Made by a program: the position numbers and the translations under genes
Source of the DNA: Ferribacterium limneticum
Lineage (GTDB): Bacteria > Pseudomonadota > Gammaproteobacteria > Burkholderiales > Rhodocyclaceae
Length of the DNA stretch: 64,000 bases
Reading direction: 5' to 3'
Assembly: GCF_020510625.1 (NCBI RefSeq)
Contig: NZ_CP075191.1
Location: 3,697,501-3,761,500, forward strand
The notes under the pieces: generated by a model
The model's input: only the letters and a program-made list of their open reading frames with translations
What the model was told of the DNA's origin: nothing
Database searches by the model: none
In this document: in pieces, positions 58,884-64,000 of the stretch
Numbering within the stretch: position 1 is the stretch's first letter
Layout: the number at the start of each line of letters is the position of its first letter

Positions 58884-61433
58884 TTAGACGTTTCCGGTGC
58901 GCTGGGCTTCTTTGAGAGCTGCGACCAGCCCAGCCTTGTTCCCGATCAGGAAGCGTTTCACGTCCCGGCTGTCCCAAGCCTGGATATGGTTGTGGACATG
59001 AACCGTTCGACCGCCCCCGCCCCCTTCATCTGCCATGCTCCGAATTACGTTTGCATGTTTTTCCGGCAGAATCATTTCTGCTGAGTGGGTCTGGACTATC
59101 GGATTGATGCCGGCCGGAATGTCGTAGCCCCCTGCTGCCGATGGCAGGCTACCGACTATCCCGGCAACCGCTGCGAAGGCCGCTGCCCCTGCTCCAACCG
59201 CAAGGATCGGACCGACGTAGGGAATGCTGGCCATAGCCGCGAATGCACCGGCCATGGCCTCCCACGCACTGATCATGATCGAACTGATCGCCGACCCGAG
59301 GCGCATCATTACCGACTGGCCAGACGCCGCAGTTTCGGCAGTCGTTCGGGTTGTAACCCCTGCGAGCGTGGCTGCTGTCTTTGCGGTTTCCGTACCCGAA
59401 TGGACGGCTGCGCCGGCTGCATCAAGGCCCTGTTTCGTTGCGAAGAACGTTCTGTAGAGCGCGGTTTCCTTGAGCAACTCGCCCGCGAACGCAATACCTC
59501 TTTTGACAACGAATTCACTGATGAAGGCGTTGGTCATTGACTGGAATATGCTGTTCAGCCCTTGGCGCCATGTCTGGGCACGGGTCAGCATGCCGGTCAG
59601 CGCGCCGGAGAATGAGTTTTCCATTGCCGCAAACATGTTCTTTGCCGGCATGGCCTGGGCAACGTCGATTTTTCCATCAATCGCTCGCTTGTCCATCATG
59701 TGCTTGCGGTCGATTTCGAGTAGCTGGTTCTTCAGCTTCTGGTACTCGACCGCGCTCATGTTCGGGTCTTTTGACATCAGGGTCATGCGCTCTTCGATTG
59801 CCTGGGCGGCGATTTCGTAGCGTTGCTGTTCGAACTGGCGGTCAAGCTGCAGGCGCTCGTCGTTGCTGATCTGCCCCAGCGAATAGGCGAGGTCGGCGGC
59901 CTGTTCCTGAACTTCAATCCCGGACGATGCCGCGCGCTTCCATTCGTCGATGTCCATCTGAGCGAAGGCCCGGCCCTCGACGGCCTTGTCCTTGAGGATT
60001 TTCAGCGCCATGTCCGCCGACTTCTTGGTCAGCGCGCCGTATTCCTTATCGTTTTTCTCGACCAGGGCCAGCTTTTCATCCCAGAACTTCTTTTCCTGCT
60101 CAAGCGTCATTTCGTACATGTCGTTTTGCAACATGAACGCGGCTTTCTGCTGGGCTAGTTCGGCTTCCCATGCCGGCATGCGGGTTTTCTCGCCGCTGCC
60201 GGCCTTCTCTTTCTTGGGCTTGTCCGGCTCGCCCACGTAGCCCTTGCCGCTTTTGTCGCCGGCCTCAACGTCGGTTGGCGCCCCGAAAATCGCGCCGATT
60301 CGCTGGCTGGTTTCCTCGCTGGACTTGGTCATTTCGTCCATGGCCTGCGACCAGGCGGCCGAGATATTGCCGCCGACACCCTTGATTTCAGCCGCGGCCC
60401 CGGCAAAGTCACCGGTCAGCGCCTTGCCAATTGCCGCCGCCATGGCCCGGATAGGCTCGGCAACGGTGACCACCATCGCGTTGATGGTTTCCCAGACCAC
60501 GACGACGCCGTTCTTCAGCCCCCAGAACGCCGACACAAGCCCGCCGACCGCGCCCTTTGTCACGGTGATGGCGGCCGGCATTGCTGCTGAGAGCCATTCG
60601 GCCAGCTTGGCAATCACCGGCATGACCTCGTTGCCAATGGTGTTGCGGAAGGCGGTCATGCCCATGCCGACCTTATCCATGGCCGAGTCGTACAGTTCCC
60701 ATGCGGCGACCGATTCGCCGCTCACCTGGCCGCCGAGGCTGCGGATGTATTCCTCGTCCTGCTTGAAGGCTTCGGCGTTGGCCAGCAGCAGCTTGGAGTT
60801 GCCGGCGACACCGCGCCCGAATATTTCCTGCGCTGCCATGTTGCGGTCGGTGCCTTCCTTGTGGGAATTCACCGTCGTAATCGCGCTCTTCATGAGGGTG
60901 TCCATGTCGAGCATGTTTCCCTTCGAATCCCGCGTGACCAGGCCAAGCCGGTTCAGGCCGTCCTCGTTGTCCTTGAGTTGGCGGGTCAATCCCTTGGCCG
61001 CGCCTTCGACTTCGCCGGTCGAACTGCCTAGTTCCTTGGCGACTTCCATCCAGATGCTGGCCTGCGTTGCGGTTGTGCCCATGGCCCGGCCGAGCTTTTG
61101 CGCTTCCTCTGTGTAATCGGCGGTTTCGTTGGCCATCTGCACCATCTTTCCACCGGCTATTGCCGCGAATGCTGTGCCGATCAGCCCGCCAACCTTGCCG
61201 AACATCCCGGCCATTCCGGACAGGCCTCCGCCGATGTCGTCATTTGCCGCCTTGACATGATTCGAGATGGTCGACATGTGGCTGCTGACCGCATCTTTCA
61301 GGCCGGCGATGCTTTGCTTCATCCGATCAGACGAACGCTCAACGTCGGACGCGGCCGACTCCATCCCTGGCTTCAGGTCGGACGTTTCGGCGGAAATCCG
61401 TACCTGAATCTCGTTTTCTTGTGCCATTCCCAT
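58884..61433 (-). CDS. Phage tail tape measure protein of E3
   Basis: 849 aa from ATG 61433 (AAAGGAG seven bases upstream). N-terminal helical part (QVRISAETSDLKPGMESAASDVERSSDRMKQSIAGLKDAV), then a tape measure core with GGLIGTAFAAIAGGKMVQMANETADYTEEAQKLGRAMGTTATQASIWMEVAKELG. Hydrophobic helices sit near 300-350, long coiled coil at 420-620, and a Gly/Ala-rich hydrophobic end precedes PEKHANVIRSMADEG. It is unrelated to the E2 protein in detail and shorter, so a different tail length is implied. No tail tube or chaperone gene precedes it. Confidence 0.88.
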   Translation of the reverse strand: MGMAQENEIQVRISAETSDLKPGMESAASDVERSSDRMKQSIAGLKDAVSSHMSTISNHVKAANDDIGGGLSGMAGMFGKVGGLIGTAFAAIAGGKMVQMANETADYTEEAQKLGRAMGTTATQASIWMEVAKELGSSTGEVEGAAKGLTRQLKDNEDGLNRLGLVTRDSKGNMLDMDTLMKSAITTVNSHKEGTDRNMAAQEIFGRGVAGNSKLLLANAEAFKQDEEYIRSLGGQVSGESVAAWELYDSAMDKVGMGMTAFRNTIGNEVMPVIAKLAEWLSAAMPAAITVTKGAVGGLVSAFWGLKNGVVVVWETINAMVVTVAEPIRAMAAAIGKALTGDFAGAAAEIKGVGGNISAAWSQAMDEMTKSSEETSQRIGAIFGAPTDVEAGDKSGKGYVGEPDKPKKEKAGSGEKTRMPAWEAELAQQKAAFMLQNDMYEMTLEQEKKFWDEKLALVEKNDKEYGALTKKSADMALKILKDKAVEGRAFAQMDIDEWKRAASSGIEVQEQAADLAYSLGQISNDERLQLDRQFEQQRYEIAAQAIEERMTLMSKDPNMSAVEYQKLKNQLLEIDRKHMMDKRAIDGKIDVAQAMPAKNMFAAMENSFSGALTGMLTRAQTWRQGLNSIFQSMTNAFISEFVVKRGIAFAGELLKETALYRTFFATKQGLDAAGAAVHSGTETAKTAATLAGVTTRTTAETAASGQSVMMRLGSAISSIMISAWEAMAGAFAAMASIPYVGPILAVGAGAAAFAAVAGIVGSLPSAAGGYDIPAGINPIVQTHSAEMILPEKHANVIRSMADEGGGGGRTVHVHNHIQAWDSRDVKRFLIGNKAGLVAALKEAQRTGNV

Positions 61434-61472
61434 TTTGAAACTCCTTTCCGGGCTGCACGCCCGATTGATTGA

Positions 61473-61958
61473 CTATGGCTTGAGGTGCCCAAAGGCTGCT
61501 TCCCGTAGTTCGGCCAAGGTTTCTTTCTGCATGTCCTTGAGGGCGCTACGCAAAAACGAGCGCTCCGGCAGGTCGACGGTTCTCTGATGCGCCCCCACGG
61601 TTGCCCAAACCGGCGACTTCAACGTTTTCCCGAAGGCCTGCTTCACGAGCCGCAGATGCTCACGGACCGTTTCTGTCCTCAACCCGCCAAACTCGTGTGC
61701 CTTGCCATATCCCACGTTGGTGCTGACCACGCCGGCAATGACGTTGCCGTCGGTGATGACTTGCCGATCGATCGAGCGCCGCAGGGTGCCAGTGCGAACC
61801 TTCAGCACCTGGCCGGACAACTTGTCCCGCATCACCCTGGCCTGAAGGCGCAGCACGAGCCGCCCGACAGAGTCAGCAAGGCGCGATCTGGCACCCTCTG
61901 GCAGCGCGCGGAATCGTCGTCCAACTTCTTTGTCACCAATAACCCGGTCATCATTCAT
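61473..61958 (-). CDS. HK97 gp10-like tail/head-tail joining protein
   Basis: 161 aa with AGGAG six bases before the ATG. Residues 10-150: LPEGARSRLADSVGRLVLRLQARVMRDKLSGQVLKVRTGTLRRSIDRQVITDGNVIAGVVSTNVGYGKAHEFGGL, matching the gp10/virion-morphogenesis pattern (tG-LrrSI..., YaxxhEFG). In phages this protein caps or joins the tail tube. Direct neighbour of the tape measure gene with 39 bp between. Confidence 0.82.
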   Translation of the reverse strand: MNDDRVIGDKEVGRRFRALPEGARSRLADSVGRLVLRLQARVMRDKLSGQVLKVRTGTLRRSIDRQVITDGNVIAGVVSTNVGYGKAHEFGGLRTETVREHLRLVKQAFGKTLKSPVWATVGAHQRTVDLPERSFLRSALKDMQKETLAELREAAFGHLKP

Positions 61959-62000
61959 GCTGTTCTCCTATCGGGAGGGTTTCCCCTCCCGTTGCTGTGG

Positions 62001-62435
62001 TCAGTTGATGTGCGGGTTATTGGCCGCCGGTACCGTGGCATCAACTGGCGATGCTGCCGAAGTCCAGCCAAGCCCACTCAGAACGCCGCTCAGGACCGCC
62101 CCCTTGCTGTCCGGGATGTAGCACTCGAAATTGCTGTTGCAGTACAGGACGGGAAAGGCGTCGGAAATCTTGATCTCGAGATACGTGCCGGGCTTGCCGT
62201 TCTCCCAGAACTTTTTCGGGCTGGCCTGCGGTGGCGTGTAGGTCAGGGCTGCCGAATCGAGGCGCATTCGGAAATCTGCGCCGCCATCCGGGATACCGGA
62301 TTCGGAGCCGCTTCCGGTGCCGACGTTTTGGGCATCCTTGGCCGCCCCCAGTCCCAAGATGGTGAAGGCCCGGGCAAGCATCTTCCCGGTCATGATCTTT
62401 TTTACGGTGTCGGCGTTTGCGCGATAGATGGTCAT
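62001..62435 (-). CDS. Hypothetical protein of E3
   Basis: 144 aa, MTIYRANADTVKKIMTGKMLARAFTILGLGAAKDAQNVGTGSGSESGIPDGGADFRMRL. Gly/Ala-rich, no signal; one Cys pair (CNSNFECYI). It overlaps the following gene's stop by ATGA, so it is coupled to the coiled-coil gene. No known family; a tail or minor structural protein is possible because of its place before gp10. Confidence 0.55.
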   Translation of the reverse strand: MTIYRANADTVKKIMTGKMLARAFTILGLGAAKDAQNVGTGSGSESGIPDGGADFRMRLDSAALTYTPPQASPKKFWENGKPGTYLEIKISDAFPVLYCNSNFECYIPDSKGAVLSGVLSGLGWTSAASPVDATVPAANNPHIN

Positions 62436-63130
62436 TTCGTTGCTCCAGGTTGCTTGGTGATGTTGGCTGCATGCATCGCGATGGCGTCAAGGTGGCGCTT
62501 TGCCTGTTCTTTGGCGGCAAAAACCAATCCGTCGGTATCGATAAGTGTCTTGAATCGAACGTTCTGGTTGAACGTCGGTACCGGTGGCACTTCGGGAGAA
62601 TTCGGGTAGCCAAAAGCTGCCATGTAGCGGCCCGTTTGGGGGTCGGCAATCTCGTCGATAGCACGGCAACGGCCGATTACTTCCGCGTAGGCCTGGGCAA
62701 GGTTGTCGACTGCCTCCTGATAGGCTGGCAGCGCCGCTTTTGCATGCTCTTTCAGAGCGGCGTGATACAGGTCGAAGCGGTCTTTTCCAATCGCGTGGAT
62801 TTCCTGAGCAATGGCGCTTGCCTGACGCTGCAGTTCCTCGATTGCGGCTTCCGCACCCTCCCGGTTCGGTGCACCGGCTTGCGCCGCAGCTTCGGCCTCT
62901 GCAATGGCTTTCTCGGTGCCCGAAAGCTCACTGTTGTCGCCGGTGCCCAAGAACACGCGGGCCAAGATGGAACGGCGTTTGGCTTTCAGCGTGGCCGCCT
63001 GCTGAGCCGGTGCCTGGGCCTCGTGGGCTATCCCCTGAATCTGACGAATCCGGGCGTTGATCTGATTTACCTGTTCGCCAAGGGTGGCGACTTCGGCTAT
63101 GTGTTGCTTGAATGCTTCGATTGCTGACAT
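62432..63130 (-). CDS. Coiled-coil hypothetical protein of E3
   Basis: 232 aa, mostly helical: QVNQINARIRQIQGIAHEAQAPAQQAATLKAKRRSILARVF, then ELSGTEKAIAEAEAAAQAGAPNREGAEAAIEELQRQASAIAQEIHAIG. It looks like a long coiled coil with a C-terminal FNQNVRFKTLIDTDGLVF strand region. AGGGA lies about nine bases before the ATG. Function unknown. Confidence 0.65.
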   Translation of the reverse strand: MSAIEAFKQHIAEVATLGEQVNQINARIRQIQGIAHEAQAPAQQAATLKAKRRSILARVFLGTGDNSELSGTEKAIAEAEAAAQAGAPNREGAEAAIEELQRQASAIAQEIHAIGKDRFDLYHAALKEHAKAALPAYQEAVDNLAQAYAEVIGRCRAIDEIADPQTGRYMAAFGYPNSPEVPPVPTFNQNVRFKTLIDTDGLVFAAKEQAKRHLDAIAMHAANITKQPGATK

Positions 63131-63134
63131 GGTG

Positions 63135-63698
63135 CTATTTCCCTTTCACAAAGCGGGGTTGGTTGGTGGCAATACGGCCGGCGTGGATGGACTTGATCAG
63201 GGTTGCAACCTCGTTGGTGTCGCCCTTGTTGTCGGTGATCGGGGCAACCTTGGCGGTCGGTTCAAATGCAACGTGGAACCGGGTACCGATTGGCGATTTC
63301 TCCAGCCGATCGGACCGGGTACTGATTGGCAGTTTCTCCGGCCACTCGGCAATGAGTTTTCGAAGGCGGTCACCGCTCTGGGTGCGCTGGCCGCTGGATA
63401 GGTGTTTCATGTGCTGCTCCTTTCGTTGGTTGCTTCGCCATCGGCTTTCACAAATGGCCTCTGTTGCGTTTTTTCGCCCCCGACCACGCCGACTGTATAG
63501 ACCGGCATCCGTTGGCGCACCCTTGGCCACCCGGCGCAACTCCCAGAGCAATGCAAGGGCGTCACACGAATGGGTAATTCCAAGTTCCTTGACCGCAGCG
63601 CCCGCCCCCTCCTCGGCAGACATGCCCGGCCTGCGGTAGCAATAGGGCGGCACCTGATCGATGCTTGCTGTCGTAGTGGTCGTCTTCGTCTTGCTCAT
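63135..63698 (-). CDS. Unknown E3 protein, possibly two genes in one frame
   Basis: 187 aa if read from ATG 63698, which overlaps the helicase stop (ATGA). An internal ATG at 63409 has a much better ribosome site (AAAGGAG six bases upstream) and would give a separate 91-aa protein starting MKHLSSGQRTQSGDRLRKLIAEWPEKLP. The N-terminal half (YRRPGMSAEEGAGAAVKELGITHSCDALALLWELRRVA) and the C-terminal half look unrelated. Either two in-frame products or a fusion; no family known. Confidence 0.6.
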   Translation of the reverse strand: MSKTKTTTTTASIDQVPPYCYRRPGMSAEEGAGAAVKELGITHSCDALALLWELRRVAKGAPTDAGLYSRRGRGRKNATEAICESRWRSNQRKEQHMKHLSSGQRTQSGDRLRKLIAEWPEKLPISTRSDRLEKSPIGTRFHVAFEPTAKVAPITDNKGDTNEVATLIKSIHAGRIATNQPRFVKGK

Positions 63699-64000
63699 GA
63701 CTCAAAACCTTTCGTTGCTTTGCGTGCCAGTGGCTTGGCCAGTTGGCGGGCCTCGAATAGTTCGCGCCTTGCCTCGGCTGTCAGGTTTTCGAACCGGCTG
63801 AATTCGCCACGGAACAGCACCGGGATAATTCCGGTCTCGCCCATGCGCTGCTTGGCGACGATGATTTCGGCAATGCCTTTGTCTGGGGTGTCCGGGTGGT
63901 AGTACTCGTCCCGATACATCATCAGGATCAAGTCGGCGTCTTGCTCAATGGCGCCCGAGTCTCGAAGGTCGGACATGAGCGGCCGCTTGTTCGGTCGTTC
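63695..64000 (-). CDS. DnaB-type replicative helicase, C-terminal end
   Basis: The frame enters from the right edge and ends at 63695, giving about 101 residues. NKRPLMSDLRDSGAIEQDADLILMMYRDEYYHPDTPDKGIAEIIVAKQRMGETGIIPVLFRGEFSRF contains the DnaB motif SDLRxSGxIExDADxI and the arginine-finger region KQRxG. Phage DnaB homologues unwind the phage origin. Upstream part outside the window. Confidence 0.9.
   Translation of the reverse strand, partial: ERPNKRPLMSDLRDSGAIEQDADLILMMYRDEYYHPDTPDKGIAEIIVAKQRMGETGIIPVLFRGEFSRFENLTAEARRELFEARQLAKPLARKATKGFES

Larger units (their letters stand above)
55372..64000. mobile_element. Phage-like segment E3, right end outside the window
   Basis: Lower-GC leftward gene run: DnaB-type helicase, unknown gene, coiled-coil protein, unknown, gp10-like tail protein, tape measure, three small genes, lipoprotein; then a short rightward pair and two leftward regulators including AlpA-DUF4224. 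No integrase, terminase, portal or capsid is seen in these 8.6 kb. Could be a satellite like E2 or one flank of a prophage. Confidence 0.75.

Overview
The window looks like a chromosomal segment of a betaproteobacterium, probably of the Rhodocyclales (Dechloromonas/Azonexus type). This is inferred from gene content (lolB-ispE-tRNA-Gln-prs-rplY-pth-ychF, ribB-ribH-nusB-thiL-pgpA, coaX-birA, ntrBC, many c-di-GMP proteins) and a high-GC chromosome. Three lower-GC mobile segments interrupt it.

Region 1-16.3 kb is core chromosome: a dynamin-like GTPase (cut by the window edge), mutM, a TPR protein, lolB, ispE, tRNA-Gln, prs, rplY, pth, ychF, a PAS-GGDEF-EAL protein, a membrane-bound spermidine-synthase homologue, a YceI protein, the riboflavin/nusB/thiL/pgpA cluster and a lone HicA-like gene.

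Region 16.4-34.0 kb holds two elements integrated in tandem in the 3' end of one tRNA-Arg(CCG) gene. The tRNA is intact at 33938-34014. Partial copies of its 3' end lie at 16386-16409 and 23298-23346. Element E1 (about 6.9 kb) carries a tyrosine integrase, a serine recombinase, a Bro-N/KilA-type antirepressor, an RNase HI homologue lacking its first catalytic Asp, a ParB-like protein and a lipoprotein. Element E2 (about 10.6 kb) carries an integrase, an AlpA-like protein, a primase-helicase next to iteron-like repeats, then a tail-assembly chaperone with a canonical -1 frameshift signal, a full-length tape measure protein and a convergent lipoprotein gene. It has no capsid, portal, terminase or tail-tube gene.

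Region 34.1-55.3 kb is chromosome again: an NlpC/P60 lipoprotein, gabD, an NMT1-PAS-GGDEF sensor, a DUF4178/SPFH/DUF350 membrane-stress operon, an overlapping EAL/HD-GYP pair with degenerate motifs, coaX-birA, ntrC-ntrB, a two-gene RND efflux operon, and an 838-bp IS5-family (IS427-like) insertion sequence whose transposase needs a -1 frameshift.

Region 55.4-64 kb is a third phage-like segment (E3), cut by the window end: a DnaB-type helicase, several unknown genes, a gp10-like tail protein and a second, unrelated tape measure protein, an overlapping gene pair, a lipoprotein, and an AlpA-DUF4224 fusion regulator.

The most interesting pattern is that E2 (complete) and the visible part of E3 both couple replication genes to a tape measure gene without other virion genes. 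That suggests satellites that modify the tail length of a helper phage.
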